A stretch of 64,000 nt of DNA from Latilactobacillus fragifolii (GTDB taxonomy: Bacteria; Bacillota; Bacilli; Lactobacillales; Lactobacillaceae). The stretch covers positions 62,001 to 126,000 of the forward strand of contig NZ_CAJOCF010000002.1 in assembly GCF_905332535.1 (NCBI RefSeq), written 5' to 3'. A program made the translations under genes and the position numbers. The notes below the pieces were generated by a model, which made no database searches, had not been told where the DNA came from, and saw only the letters and a list, made by a program, of their open reading frames with translations. Shown in pieces: positions 10,654 to 21,095 of this stretch (position 1 is the stretch's first letter; each line of letters opens with the position of its first letter).

Positions 10654-11457
10654 TTAAAATTGCGTATAAGGGTGATCTGGTGAAATCTGGATTGGCTTAA
10701 TCGATTTAGCGTGACCCGTCTTGTCATCAACTTCAATTAAACAACCATTCAATTGACCAGGTCCTTCAGTAACGAGTTCAAAGCGTTCTGGGCGTTGTGT
10801 TTTGAAACGATTAATAATTTTTTCGCGTTTCACACCTAGAATACCGTTATAAGGGCCAGTCATCCCGGCGTCCGTTAAAACGGCTGTGCCGGCAGGTAAG
10901 ACGCGCGCATCGTTAGTTTGAACATGCGTATGCGTCCCGACTAAAGCTGAAATCCGACCATCAAGGTACCAAGCAAGTGCAAGTTTTTCACTCGTTGTTT
11001 CAGCATGGAAATCAACAAAAATACAATCTGTTGATTTACTAATTTCAGCCACCATCGCATCTATCATTTCAAATGGATCACTTAGCAATTCATTCATCAA
11101 AGCGCGGCCTTGTAAGTTAATCACTGCTAACTTTGCTTGATTAACGTTAATCATTGTCATTCCTTGGCCTGGCGTTCCTTTCGGAAAATTGGCAGGTCGT
11201 ACTAATTTGGGGGCATCGTCGATGAAAGTCAAGATATCCCGTTTATTCCAAGTATGATTCCCCATCGTAATCGCATCGGCACCAGCTTGTAAAAGATTCT
11301 TATAATCCTTTTGCGTCATGCCCTTCCCATCGGCGATGTTTTCGCCGTTGATAATGGTCACCTGTGGTTTGTATTGTTGCTTTAATGCTGGTAGGTAATC
11401 ATTGATCATCTTTTGACCGATTGTGCCCACTGTATCACCAATAAATAAAATTCGCAT
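10654..11457 (-). CDS. ymdB: YmdB-type metallophosphodiesterase
   Basis: A 267-residue calcineurin-like phosphodiesterase of the YmdB (TIGR00282) family; in Bacillus YmdB acts on cyclic nucleotides and influences cell-fate decisions. Metal-binding motifs are visible in order: FIGDTVG (about residue 4), INGEN (about 36), GNHTWNKRD (about 67), [12 protein letters not shown] (about 149) and [11 protein letters not shown] (about 178). It precedes mutS on the same strand. Its substrate in this organism is inferred only from the family. Confidence 0.92.
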   Translation of the reverse strand: MRILFIGDTVGTIGQKMINDYLPALKQQYKPQVTIINGENIADGKGMTQKDYKNLLQAGADAITMGNHTWNKRDILTFIDDAPKLVRPANFPKGTPGQGMTMINVNQAKLAVINLQGRALMNELLSDPFEMIDAMVAEISKSTDCIFVDFHAETTSEKLALAWYLDGRISALVGTHTHVQTNDARVLPAGTAVLTDAGMTGPYNGILGVKREKIINRFKTQRPERFELVTEGPGQLNGCLIEVDDKTGHAKSIKPIQISPDHPYTQF

Positions 11458-11553
11458 GTTGCGCCCCTTAATGTTCTTTTTCAGACTTTGATATAGCTTC
11501 TATTGTAGCAATTTTTACTCAGAATAAAAAGTTTTGCTGGACGCGTCGAAAAA

Positions 11554-11589
11554 CAAAAAAAGCCCCGCGCACCTTTTCGGTATGCGGGG
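11554..11589 (-). terminator. Intrinsic terminator of the kimA-like gene
   Basis: GC-rich stem (11563-11573 with 11579-11589, CCCCGC/GCGGGG core) followed on the minus strand by a CTTTTTTT run. It lies about 65 bp beyond the stop of the potassium importer gene. Confidence 0.9.
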
Positions 11590-11597
11590 AAAATAAC

Positions 11598-11651
11598 GTG
11601 CTTTTCAAGCCATATTGCTATGCCTACACAAGGCAAATGATGGCCAAGCAC
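11598..11651 (-). other. Nested stem structure in the kimA 3' untranslated region
   Basis: Three concentric complementary pairs can be read: GTGCTT (11598-11603) with AAGCAC (11646-11651), GCCAT (11609-11613) with ATGGC (11640-11644), and TGCCT (11621-11625) with AGGCA (11631-11635), loop ACACA. The element lies between the stop codon and the terminator. It could be a 3'-UTR stabilising structure or a 3'-derived small RNA; function unknown. Confidence 0.5.
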
Positions 11652-11654
11652 TTC

Positions 11655-13484
11655 TTAATGTTTCAAATGGTAACTATATGTCGCAATAATAATGTTCTCG
11701 CGGTTTGCAAATGCCGTTCTTAATCTTAGGCTCGATTGGTTATGCAAGATGTTTTGCCATGGTTTTCTTGGTACGAATTGTGGTACCAAAACCGTGGTGG
11801 TAAAGTTCCGTTTTTGCGCATTCTTGCTGACAATGTCTACAAAACGCACAATTGGTTTTTGAATTGAACGATATGATGAATGAACATCAACAAACCGGAC
11901 GTTAGGAAAATCTTGCTTAAATTCAGCTTGAATTTCACGTTCCTTCGCTGGATTTTCATCCGTTGAAACATGCATCGCTATGACGTAATCCCCAATTGAT
12001 TGCGCATAATCAAGCGCCCCCCGGGTTACTTGCGTCACGTTGCTGACCAAGACGATGACCGTTGAACCGTCATAATCATGCAAGACGGCTTCTTTAGCAC
12101 TCACGCGGAGTTGAAGTGCTACTTTCTTATAATGATCATGAATCTTATAGAAAATCCAAATCATAACCGGCATGATGATAAAAAATGGCCAGATATCAGG
12201 CAAACGATAAACGAAGAGAATAACTAAGATGGCAAATGAAATCAAAGCCCCAACGAAATTGGCAATTGATTTACCAAACCAGTTCTTTGGTCGTTCAACC
12301 CACCACTTACGCAACATCCCTGATTGAGACAGCGTAAATGGAATGAAGACCCCCACCGCATAAAGTGGAATCAAGCGTGATGTATCCCCGTTAAAGATGA
12401 AAATCAATGCCATCGAACCAATGGCTAATGTAATAATTCCGTTTGAATAACCTAAACGATCACCACGATCCATGTACATGTGCGGCATATATTTGTCTTT
12501 TGCTAAATTATACGCTAATACCGGAAAAGCGGAGAAACCGGTATTCGCAGCCACAGCTAAAATAAAGGCCGTTGCAAATTGCACGATATAGAAGAAAAAG
12601 CCTTTTCCAAAGGTGTGTTGTGCCACTTGTGACAAGACAGTTACTTTTTCTGCTGGCACAATCCCGTACCAGTAGTTTAAAAATGTAATCCCAGCAAAGA
12701 AGAAACCTAAGATGGCTGCCATGATGGCTAAGGTTTCAGCCGCGTTAGTTGCGCGTGGCTTCTTGAAAAACGGTACGGCATTACTGATCGCTTCGACCCC
12801 GGTTAACGATGATGAGCCTGATGAAAAAGCCCTAAATATCAACGCCATCGAAACACCTGGTACAACCGCCCCAACGGTTGAGGTGGCATGAAACGGAATG
12901 GCCCCTGTGAAGATTTTATAGCACCCAACGATGATCATTAAAGTCATCATCAAAACAAACAAGTAGACTGGCACCATTAAAAATGACGCTGATTCACGCA
13001 TCCCGCGTAAATTCATCCCCATCAAAATTAAAACGATAATGAAGGAAATGCCTACTTGATGCCCATACAATGACGGGATGGCTGACGTAATGGCTTCTGC
13101 CCCCGCAGAAATACTAACTGCAACGGTTAACATGTAATCCACAAGCAGTGAACCACCTGCCACTAACCCTGCGTTTTTACCCAAGTTTTCGCTGGAAACA
13201 ACATAGGCCCCACCACCACCTGGATAGGCATGGATTACTTGGCGATATGACAAAGTTAATGACAATAGCAATACCAGCACGAAAGCTGCGATTGGAATTG
13301 AATACCAAATTGCCGCGGCCGAAAGGGTCGTCAAGACGATGACGATTTCTTCTGTCCCGTAGGCCACTGATGACAATGCATCAGAAGATAGCATCGCTAA
13401 CGCTTTAAAGCGTCCTAATTTTTGATTACCCTCATCGGAAGATTTTAACGGTTTCCCGATAAAAATCCGTTTTAACTGTTGCAT
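11655..13484 (-). CDS. kimA: KimA-like high-affinity potassium importer (APC superfamily)
   Basis: A 609-residue membrane protein with about 12 hydrophobic segments followed by a soluble C-terminal domain (about 455-609), the architecture of Bacillus KimA (YdaO), a K+/H+ symporter inhibited by cyclic di-AMP. The N terminus carries GRFKALAMLSSDALSSVAYG, the conserved first transmembrane helix of this family; YPGGGGAYVVS follows about residue 86. The C-terminal region (DGSTVIVLVSNVTQVTRGAL) resembles the universal-stress-protein-like domain. It is a single-gene unit with its own terminator. I see no c-di-AMP riboswitch upstream. A related amino-acid permease is a less likely reading. Confidence 0.82.
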   Translation of the reverse strand: MQQLKRIFIGKPLKSSDEGNQKLGRFKALAMLSSDALSSVAYGTEEIVIVLTTLSAAAIWYSIPIAAFVLVLLLSLTLSYRQVIHAYPGGGGAYVVSSENLGKNAGLVAGGSLLVDYMLTVAVSISAGAEAITSAIPSLYGHQVGISFIIVLILMGMNLRGMRESASFLMVPVYLFVLMMTLMIIVGCYKIFTGAIPFHATSTVGAVVPGVSMALIFRAFSSGSSSLTGVEAISNAVPFFKKPRATNAAETLAIMAAILGFFFAGITFLNYWYGIVPAEKVTVLSQVAQHTFGKGFFFYIVQFATAFILAVAANTGFSAFPVLAYNLAKDKYMPHMYMDRGDRLGYSNGIITLAIGSMALIFIFNGDTSRLIPLYAVGVFIPFTLSQSGMLRKWWVERPKNWFGKSIANFVGALISFAILVILFVYRLPDIWPFFIIMPVMIWIFYKIHDHYKKVALQLRVSAKEAVLHDYDGSTVIVLVSNVTQVTRGALDYAQSIGDYVIAMHVSTDENPAKEREIQAEFKQDFPNVRFVDVHSSYRSIQKPIVRFVDIVSKNAQKRNFTTTVLVPQFVPRKPWQNILHNQSSLRLRTAFANRENIIIATYSYHLKH

Positions 13485-13661
13485 AGCAATATGACCCCTT
13501 TAAATAATATTTCTAACATAAAAAGCCCTCATGTGAATATCATTCGTCGCAATCCACACAGTGACTTTTGAATTTCTCTATAACTTAAAAAATAATTGCC
13601 GTTTATTCAAACAAGTCGTATTCTACTATAGTTATCCATGAATTACTACCACAATTTAAAA

Positions 13662-13709
13662 AAGAACTGATCAAGGTAATCGAAATGCCTCGATTCTTGA
13701 TCAGTTCTT
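13662..13709 (-). terminator. Intrinsic terminator of the NlpC/P60 gene
   Basis: Long hairpin AAGAACTGATCAAG / CTTGATCAGTTCTT (13662-13675 with 13696-13709) with an inner AATCGA/TCGATT extension, starting 5 bp after the NlpC/P60 stop. T tracts exist on both strands, so it could work in both directions. Confidence 0.85.
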
Positions 13710-13714
13710 ATTTT

Positions 13715-14752
13715 TTATGATAAACGACGGGCAAAATCTGGTTTGTAATCCGCAATTTTAGTAATCCGAACTTTATCGCCAGGTTGTGGTGCTTGGATAA
13801 AGTAGCCATCACCAATGTAAATTGCAACATGGTGGGCGGTTCCGACACCGCCCCAGAATAATAAGTCGTTTGGTTGTAATTCATTGAGCGGGACGTCTTT
13901 ACCTAACTTACTTTGATCCTGTGAAACACGTGGTAATTTAATCCCATTTTTAGCGTAAACGTATTGGACTAAACCAGAACAATCAAAGCCCTTTGGCGTG
14001 GTTCCACCCCAAACATAGGGGACCCCCAAATATTTAATTGCCTCTTGGACAATCTTATTGTTCATCAAGTCCTTATTACCAGTGATTAATGCTGCACCTG
14101 CCTCACTGGCCGCTTTTTGAGCAGCCGCTTGCGCCTCTAATTCTTTTTTAAATTTCGTTTGTAGTTGCGTCAATTGGTCGTTAGCTTGTTGTTTTTGTTG
14201 ATTTAAATCCTTAATAGCAGCATCGTTTTCTTGCGACAGCGATACAAGCTTGGCCTGTTGTGCTTCTAAGGCAGTCTTTTGTTCCGCCTTTTTTTCAGCT
14301 AACGAAGCTGTTTCAGCGGCATTGTCAGCCTTAGCGTCCAACAGGCGATTAATGATTGAGCCTTTTTGGAATAAATCACTTAAACTTTGACTCGACAACA
14401 AACTATCAATCATATCAAGGGTAAAACTACTATCGCGCGTTTGTAGTTGTCGCAGATTACCTTCAATAATTGCCACTTGCTTTTGATAATCAGCAGATGT
14501 TTGGCTAAGCTCGGCCTGTTTTTCTTTAATATCTGCTTGTTTTGCAGTTATTTGGGCATTCAGTTGCGTTGTTTTGAGCGTTAAATTACTAATATTGTTA
14601 TTCAACTCAGATAAGTGATCTTGGGCTGTTTTAATGGCAGTTTGCGTCTCTTCGGGCGTTGCTTGGACCGTCTGTGGTCGCACTAGAAAGAAGCTACCCA
14701 ACATTAAACACGCAAGTAATAGCCACCGGTTTTTAAAATGCATTGTCAACAC
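13715..14752 (-). CDS. Secreted NlpC/P60 peptidoglycan hydrolase with coiled-coil N-terminus
   Basis: A 345-residue exported murein hydrolase. Residues 1-31 form a signal peptide ending VQATPE. Residues about 32-220 are heptad-rich and alanine/glutamine-rich (LNNNISNLTLKTTQLNAQ; later QKQQANDQLTQLQ), a CwlO/PcsB-like coiled coil. Residues about 230-345 are an NlpC/P60 domain with catalytic Cys in FDCSGLVQYVY, His in GTAHHVAIYIGDGYF, and a VWGG segment. Such enzymes cut D-Glu-diaminopimelate or D-Glu-Lys peptide bonds during cell growth or division and are often activated by FtsEX. The gene stands alone with its own terminator. Confidence 0.93.
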   Translation of the reverse strand: MLTMHFKNRWLLLACLMLGSFFLVRPQTVQATPEETQTAIKTAQDHLSELNNNISNLTLKTTQLNAQITAKQADIKEKQAELSQTSADYQKQVAIIEGNLRQLQTRDSSFTLDMIDSLLSSQSLSDLFQKGSIINRLLDAKADNAAETASLAEKKAEQKTALEAQQAKLVSLSQENDAAIKDLNQQKQQANDQLTQLQTKFKKELEAQAAAQKAASEAGAALITGNKDLMNNKIVQEAIKYLGVPYVWGGTTPKGFDCSGLVQYVYAKNGIKLPRVSQDQSKLGKDVPLNELQPNDLLFWGGVGTAHHVAIYIGDGYFIQAPQPGDKVRITKIADYKPDFARRLS

Positions 14753-14833
14753 CTCCGATTATATTATACTGCAATTAAAATTAATTAACAGGGTTGCTGA
14801 CAATGATATTTACGCATTTTTGAGCGCAAAATA

Positions 14834-14870
14834 AAAAAGTTCCAAAACTGTTGATAGTTCGGGAACTTTT
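14834..14870 (-). terminator. Secondary hairpin downstream of groESL
   Basis: AAAAGTTCC pairs with GGAACTTTT around an 18-nt loop; on the minus strand it is followed by TTTTTTATTTT. It lies behind the stronger groESL terminator and may act as a backup or protect the downstream NlpC/P60 promoter from read-through. Confidence 0.55.
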
Positions 14871-14898
14871 AGTTGGGGCAACCATTGCCGGTTAATAT

Positions 14899-14940
14899 AA
14901 AATGGGCAGTCATCCCAAAATCTGGATGACTGCCCATTTT
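14899..14940 (-). terminator. Intrinsic terminator of groES-groEL
   Basis: A perfect 17-bp stem, AAAATGGGCAGTCATCC with its complement and a 7-8 nt loop, ends the chaperonin operon about 45 bp after the groEL stop. Confidence 0.9.
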
Positions 14941-14986
14941 ACGATTAAGCCTCAAAGCCGGTTTAGCTTACGCCACACTTCTTTGA

Positions 14987-16618
<1,632 letters not shown>

Positions 16619-16647
16619 TTATTCACCTCAAAAATTTTTATTTATTA

Positions 16648-16932
16648 TTATTTAACAATAGCCATAATATCTTTAGCATGGAGCACTAAATATTTTTGAC
16701 CTTCATATTCAACTTCTGAACCTGCATATTTATCATAAATCACTTCATCGTTTTCTTTAATATCAAGTGGAATTCGTTTGCCGTCACTTGTTAATGTGCC
16801 GGTACCAACTGCGACTACTTTGCCGGTTTGTGGTTTTTGTTTAGCGTTACTTGCTAAAACAATCCCACCTACTGTTTGTTCTTCTTCGTCTTTAACGGCG
16901 ATAATCACACGATCTTCTAATGGTTTTAACAC
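16648..16932 (-). CDS. groES: Co-chaperonin GroES (Hsp10)
   Basis: A 94-residue heptameric lid for GroEL. It starts [21 protein letters not shown] and contains the mobile loop TVGGIVLAS and the [18 protein letters not shown]-terminal strand pair, all standard. It is the first gene of the operon, preceded by GGAGGGATTTTAA and a promoter with a CIRCE overlapping the transcription start. Confidence 0.98.
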   Translation of the reverse strand: MLKPLEDRVIIAVKDEEEQTVGGIVLASNAKQKPQTGKVVAVGTGTLTSDGKRIPLDIKENDEVIYDKYAGSEVEYEGQKYLVLHAKDIMAIVK

Positions 16933-16960
16933 TTAAAATCCCTCCATCAATTTTACTTTT

Positions 16961-16987
16961 TTAGCACTCTATCATTACAAGTGCTAA
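16961..16987 (-). promoter_or_regulatory. CIRCE element 1 (HrcA operator) at the groES transcription start
   Basis: TTAGCACTC-N9-AAGTGCTAA, one mismatch from the canonical inverted repeat. It lies just downstream of the groES -10, in the region of the transcription start and 5' leader, where HrcA blocks initiation and shortens mRNA life. Confidence 0.95.
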
Positions 16988-16998
16988 TTACAATTTTT

Positions 16999-17026
16999 AT
17001 CATAACATTTTTTCAGAACATTGCAA
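16999..17026 (-). promoter_or_regulatory. Sigma-A promoter of groESL
   Basis: On the minus strand TTGCAA (17021-17026) and TATGAT (16999-17004) are separated by 16 bp and lie between the two CIRCE elements. The expected start point falls next to CIRCE 1. Confidence 0.75.
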
Positions 17027-17034
17027 GTATTATG

Positions 17035-17061
17035 TTAGCACTTTTGCAATTTGAGTGCTAA
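17035..17061. promoter_or_regulatory. CIRCE element 2
   Basis: TTAGCACTT-N9-GAGTGCTAA, one mismatch from consensus. It lies upstream of the groESL -35 and 43 bp before the start of the divergent YdiL-like protease gene, so HrcA bound here could act on both directions. Confidence 0.92.
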
Positions 17062-17103
17062 TACGCTAAGCTATTGTCACAATCATCTTTGAGGAGCTTT
17101 CCC

Positions 17104-17730
17104 ATGACGCTATACAAGCAAAATTTTTCAATTATCATTAGTTATTTATTCATTTTATTGATTCCCAGTGCAGTCGTCCGCTTTAGCCAGCTACCTGACT
17201 CGTTTTTCCTCATCACAACCATCGTTGATTGCCTCGGTGCTGCTTGGTTACTCTATCTGAATCAGCGGACACAGGCCAATGCAATTGAACGCCAGGCTTT
17301 GGCCCTCAAACCTATTTTAATTTGGGGGGTGTGCGGGATTATACTGGTCTTATTGATTCAGATTCTGGCCAGCTTCATTGAACAAACGCTCTTTCATCTC
17401 CCAGCCAAATCACTCAACACAACCGCACTAATGACCACGATGCAACACCAACCATTTCTGATCTTCGCAACAACCATCGCCGCGCCAATCATGGAAGAAA
17501 TCACATTTCGCAAAGCAATTTTTGGCGGTTTAGCCAGTGGCTTAAAGCTAACTTTAGCAGCCGTCATTTCAAGTCTGCTATTTGCCTTTTTACATCAAGA
17601 CGGGCATTTACTCATCTACACGGCGATCGGTCTTTTCCTATGTTGGCTGTATCACAAGACTGGTTCGATTTTCACCACCATCATCAGTCATGCCGGAATG
17701 AACCTGATTGTCATCTTACTGTATCGTTAA
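17104..17730 (+). CDS. CPBP-family intramembrane metalloprotease, YdiL-like
   Basis: A 208-residue polytopic membrane protein with about six hydrophobic segments. The CPBP (Abi) protease motifs are present: EEITFRKAIFGG (motif 1, about 138), FAFLHQDGH (motif 2, about 171) and HAGMN (motif 3, about 198). I chose ATG 17104 because GAGGAG lies 7 bp upstream; an earlier TTG (17074) overlaps the ribosome binding site. Bacillus subtilis has a CPBP gene, ydiL, in the same place divergent from groES, so this is a positional match. Function is unknown; the promoter-proximal CIRCE suggests heat-linked control. Confidence 0.85.
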   Translation: MTLYKQNFSIIISYLFILLIPSAVVRFSQLPDSFFLITTIVDCLGAAWLLYLNQRTQANAIERQALALKPILIWGVCGIILVLLIQILASFIEQTLFHLPAKSLNTTALMTTMQHQPFLIFATTIAAPIMEEITFRKAIFGGLASGLKLTLAAVISSLLFAFLHQDGHLLIYTAIGLFLCWLYHKTGSIFTTIISHAGMNLIVILLYR

Positions 17731-17782
17731 AAAAGCGTTCAAACAGCTAGCTACGATTAGCAACTGGTTTGAACGCTTTTTT
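17731..17782. terminator. Bidirectional terminator between the CPBP gene and rex
   Basis: AAAAGCGTTCAAAC (17731-17744) pairs with GTTTGAACGCTTTT (17767-17780), with A/T tracts on both sides, serving two convergent genes. Confidence 0.9.
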
Positions 17783-18428
17783 ATTCTTGATTTTGTTCGT
17801 CAGTATAATTATCGAGGAAGTAAATCAAAGTTTGTAATTCTTTAGCCAAATCAACATTTTGAATCCGCACGTTGGATGGTACAGAAATCCGAATTGGCGT
17901 AAAGTTCATAATCCCCTTAATGCCAGCGGCCACTAGTTCGTCCGTGACTGCTTGAGCTTCATCAATTGGCACTGTTAAAATGACAATCTCAATCTGTTGG
18001 TTTTTCAATTGTTCGGCCATCTCGTCCATTGAATAGACAGGGACGCCCGTTTGAATTGTGCCGACCATTTCGGGTTTCACATCAAATGCTGCACTAATCC
18101 GAATATTATTAGTTTGCTTAAAATTGTAGTTCAATAAGGCGTGCCCTAAGTTCCCCACCCCAATCAATGCAACGTTTGTCAATCGATCTTGGTTCAAGGT
18201 CTTCTTGAAAAAGTCTAGCAGCGAAGCAACATCATAACCATAACCACGTTTACCCAGTGCGCCAAAATACGAAAAATCACGACGAATTGTCGCACTATCT
18301 ACTTTAACTGCTTCGGATAATTCAGTAGAAGAAATTTTAGTTTTCCCAGAATTATTCAAAAAGTTTAAGTAGCGGTAATATAAAGGCAAACGTTTGGCCG
18401 TTGCTCTTGGGATATTATTCTCAACCAT
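17781..18428 (-). CDS. rex: Redox-sensing transcriptional repressor Rex
   Basis: A 215-residue dimeric repressor that senses the NADH/NAD+ ratio and controls fermentation and respiration genes. The N-terminal winged helix contains [22 protein letters not shown], whose recognition helix is a Rex hallmark. The Rossmann domain starts [17 protein letters not shown] (about 93), and the C-terminal swapped helix is [13 protein letters not shown]. The rex/ydiF/ydiL/groESL neighbourhood is conserved in Bacilli. Confidence 0.97.
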   Translation of the reverse strand: MVENNIPRATAKRLPLYYRYLNFLNNSGKTKISSTELSEAVKVDSATIRRDFSYFGALGKRGYGYDVASLLDFFKKTLNQDRLTNVALIGVGNLGHALLNYNFKQTNNIRISAAFDVKPEMVGTIQTGVPVYSMDEMAEQLKNQQIEIVILTVPIDEAQAVTDELVAAGIKGIMNFTPIRISVPSNVRIQNVDLAKELQTLIYFLDNYTDEQNQE

Positions 18429-18452
18429 TTGAAAACCTCCTTTTTGATTTGC

Positions 18453-18507
18453 TTGTGAAAATAGTGTAGTACTATACTGAAATCATACTGAATTTTCTTG
18501 TGAAAAG
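18453..18507 (-). promoter_or_regulatory. Repeats in the rex / ABC-F intergenic region
   Basis: The region contains two TTGTGAAAA half-sites (18453-18461 and about 18498-18506) resembling one arm of the Rex operator, a near-palindrome AGTGTAGTACTATACT (18463-18478), and a direct repeat of ATACTGAA. None is a complete Rex operator. Autoregulation by Rex is possible but unproven. Confidence 0.35.
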
Positions 18508-18624
18508 CAATATATTTACAATTTTGCCTGTCCATCGTTTAAATCTGTTATGATAGTGGACAGTAGTCTTACTAAAATGAACGAAACTAACTTTAAAAAA
18601 CACTGCACGAAAGGATTTTTAGCC

Positions 18625-20568
18625 GTGATATTATTACAAGTTCAACAAGTCGCACGCAGTTTTGGCGGCGATTACCTTTTCAAAAATGCCCAACTCGAAG
18701 TCCAAGACCACGCTAGAGTTGCCTTGGTCGGTCCAAATGGGGCGGGTAAATCAACCTTATTAAAAATGATTGCCGGCATCACAACCCCTGATGAAGGACA
18801 AATCATCCTTGGTAAAAACGTTCAAGTCGGTTACTTAGCCCAAGACAGTGGCTTAGACTCAACGCGAACAATCTATGCAGAGATGTTAACGATTTTCGAT
18901 GATCTCCGTCAAATGGAAACCCAAATGCATGCCCTGGAAACAGCGATTGCTGATGGAACCATCGACCATGATAGTGAAGAATATGCAACCTTGCTAAAAC
19001 GCTATGATCAAATCCAACACGACTTCTCTGAAGCCAATGGTTACGGCTATGAAACCGAAATTCGTAGCGTCTTACATGGTTTTCAATTCCCAGAAGACAC
19101 CTTTGAAAAGCCAATCAGTACGCTATCAGGTGGCGAACGCTCTCGACTTGCATTGGCTAAGTTACTCCTTGAGAAAAAAGACGTTCTCATTTTGGACGAA
19201 CCAACAAACCATTTAGATATCGAAACGCTAACGTGGTTAGAAAATTATCTCCAAACTTATCCTGGCGCCTTACTCACGGTTTCGCATGATCGCTACTTCT
19301 TAGATAAAATTACTAAAGAAGTCTACGACATGAGTCGCCACACGTTAACCCATTACACGGGGAATTATAGCCACTTCCTCACTTTAAAAGAAGCTAACCT
19401 CGCTCTTGAATGGAAGGCCTACGAAAAACAACAAGCTGAAATTGACAAACTGCAAACCTTCGTCGATAAAAATTTGGTGCGTGCAAGTACCACGAAACAA
19501 GCGCAAAGTCGCCGACGCCAACTGGAAAAGATGGATAAATTAGATCGCCCTCAAAACGAAGCTAGTAAGATTCATTTTCATTTTGAAAGTGAACATCCCA
19601 GTGGTAATGAAGTCTTACAAGTAATCGACGCCGCTGTCGGCTATGATCCAGACAAAATTATGGTGGCACCAATCAATTTTGAAGTGAACCGGCATGAGCG
19701 CTTAGCCATCATCGGCCCCAATGGAATTGGTAAATCAACCCTTCTCAAAAGTATCTTGCACCAAATTCCGTTTATCAAAGGCCACGAAAAAATCGGGAGC
19801 AATGTTTCAATCGGCTACTACGATCAAGAGCAACGCAACTTACACACCAACAAAACTGTCCTCAACGAATTATGGGATGAACACCACACAACGCCTGAAA
19901 AAGATATTCGTACCCTACTTGGTAGTTTCTTATTCACCGGTGATGATGTGCTAAAGGTTGTTTCCCAACTCAGTGGTGGTGAAAAAGCCCGCTTACTCTT
20001 AACGAAACTCGCAATGAACCATGACAATTTCTTAATCATGGATGAACCAACGAACCATTTAGACATTGATAGTAAGGAAGTCTTGGAAAAGGCGCTCCGC
20101 GAATTCGATGGCACCGTCCTCTTCATTTCACATGACCGATATTTCATTAATCAAGTCGCCACCGGCATTATCGAACTATCCGATGCCGGTAGCAAACGTT
20201 ACTTGGGTGATTACGATTATTACCTCGCCAAAAAAGCCGAAGAAGAAGCCTATGCAGAAGCCGCTCGTCAAAATAGCGTCGTTGTCCAACCGAGTACCAA
20301 TGCTCAGGAGGATTACAAAGCAAGTAAGGAAAATCAACGTGCACAACGAAAATTAGAACGCGAAGTGGCAGCTTTAGAAACAAAAATGGCCGAATTAGAG
20401 ACGCAGGCCAACGCAATCCAAGAACAAATGACCCAAGCCGACGTCATTACCAAACCGCTCATGCTCCAAGAACTACAACAAGATTTAGAAAAAGTCCAAG
20501 CCGAACTGGCTCAAACTGAATCAAACTGGGAAGTCCAAGCAACGGCATTGGAAGAACTAATGCAATAA
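18625..20568 (+). CDS. ABC-F type ribosome-associated ATPase, YdiF-like
   Basis: A soluble protein with two ABC ATPase domains and no membrane segment, so a translation factor and not a transporter. Walker A motifs are GPNGAGKSTLLK and [12 protein letters not shown]; signatures are LSGGERSRLALAK and LSGGEKARLLLTK; both DEPTNHLDI Walker B motifs are present. A charged linker (VRASTTKQAQSRRRQLEKM) separates the domains, and the C-terminal 90 residues form a coiled coil. I prefer GTG 18625 (647 residues) over an upstream ATG because AAAGGA precedes it and homology begins at ILLQVQQVARSFGG. Synteny with rex points to YdiF (EttA/Uup relative). Confidence 0.9.
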   Translation: MILLQVQQVARSFGGDYLFKNAQLEVQDHARVALVGPNGAGKSTLLKMIAGITTPDEGQIILGKNVQVGYLAQDSGLDSTRTIYAEMLTIFDDLRQMETQMHALETAIADGTIDHDSEEYATLLKRYDQIQHDFSEANGYGYETEIRSVLHGFQFPEDTFEKPISTLSGGERSRLALAKLLLEKKDVLILDEPTNHLDIETLTWLENYLQTYPGALLTVSHDRYFLDKITKEVYDMSRHTLTHYTGNYSHFLTLKEANLALEWKAYEKQQAEIDKLQTFVDKNLVRASTTKQAQSRRRQLEKMDKLDRPQNEASKIHFHFESEHPSGNEVLQVIDAAVGYDPDKIMVAPINFEVNRHERLAIIGPNGIGKSTLLKSILHQIPFIKGHEKIGSNVSIGYYDQEQRNLHTNKTVLNELWDEHHTTPEKDIRTLLGSFLFTGDDVLKVVSQLSGGEKARLLLTKLAMNHDNFLIMDEPTNHLDIDSKEVLEKALREFDGTVLFISHDRYFINQVATGIIELSDAGSKRYLGDYDYYLAKKAEEEAYAEAARQNSVVVQPSTNAQEDYKASKENQRAQRKLEREVAALETKMAELETQANAIQEQMTQADVITKPLMLQELQQDLEKVQAELAQTESNWEVQATALEELMQ

Positions 20569-20592
20569 TATATTGATTGGAATCAGGACGTT

Positions 20593-20630
20593 AAAAAAAG
20601 GGCGCGATCAACATCGCTGCCCTTTTTTAT
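20593..20630. terminator. Bidirectional terminator between the ABC-F and YccF genes
   Basis: AAAAAGGGC-GCGAT / ATCGC-GCCCTTTTTT hairpin lying between two convergent genes. Confidence 0.88.
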
Positions 20631-20631
20631 T

Positions 20632-20991
20632 TTAATTAATTTGTTTGCCGAACGGGCTTAACGATAACGCCGCTAGCTTAAAGTGTTGTCGACCAAATGG
20701 TATCCCAATAATCGTGATCGATAATAATAGTCCCCAAAAGACATGACCCGCCCACATCACAAGGCCCCCTAAGAAAAACCAAATGATGTTTAGTAAAAAT
20801 GAACCGGCGCCCCCGGTTGAGACAACAGTTGCGTTAAATGGCATCAAGGTTAATGCACCAATCTTAAAACATTGTAGCCCGACTGGAAGGCCAATAATGG
20901 TAATGCTCCAGGCAACTCCTAGAATAAACCAGCCAATTGCTTCTACTAGTCCCCCGAACAACCACCAAATTAATGTACCAATTAAATTCAT
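20632..20991 (-). CDS. YccF-like small membrane protein
   Basis: A 119-residue protein with two similar halves, each of two hydrophobic segments: WSITIIGLPVGLQCFKIGALTLMPF (residues about 28-52) is echoed by LSITIIGIPFGRQHFKLAALSLSPFG (about 90-115). This internal duplication is the YccF domain pattern. It is predicted to sit in the cytoplasmic membrane; function unknown. It appears to be a single-gene unit, convergent with the ABC-F gene. Confidence 0.8.
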   Translation of the reverse strand: MNLIGTLIWWLFGGLVEAIGWFILGVAWSITIIGLPVGLQCFKIGALTLMPFNATVVSTGGAGSFLLNIIWFFLGGLVMWAGHVFWGLLLSITIIGIPFGRQHFKLAALSLSPFGKQIN

Positions 20992-21043
20992 TAAATAAAC
21001 TCCTTTATACTTGATTGCCTTAATTATACCTGATTTACAAATA

Positions 21044-21085
21044 AAAAAAGCGGTGGCCGCCTAAAAATAGACTGCCACCGCTCTT
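21044..21085 (-). terminator. Intrinsic terminator of the PTS IIB gene
   Basis: AGCGGTGGC (21049-21057) pairs with GCCACCGCT (21074-21082), followed on the minus strand by TTTTTTTATTT. Confidence 0.88.
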
Positions 21086-21095
21086 CTTAATTTGT

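Noticed and set aside
13485-13661. Possible c-di-AMP (ydaO-type) riboswitch before the kimA-like gene
   Set aside because: The conserved GC-rich ydaO core is not present; the region is AT-rich with no matching helices.
17074-17103. Upstream TTG start for the CPBP protease gene
   Set aside because: It would place the GAGGAG ribosome binding site inside the coding region; ATG 17104 is better positioned.
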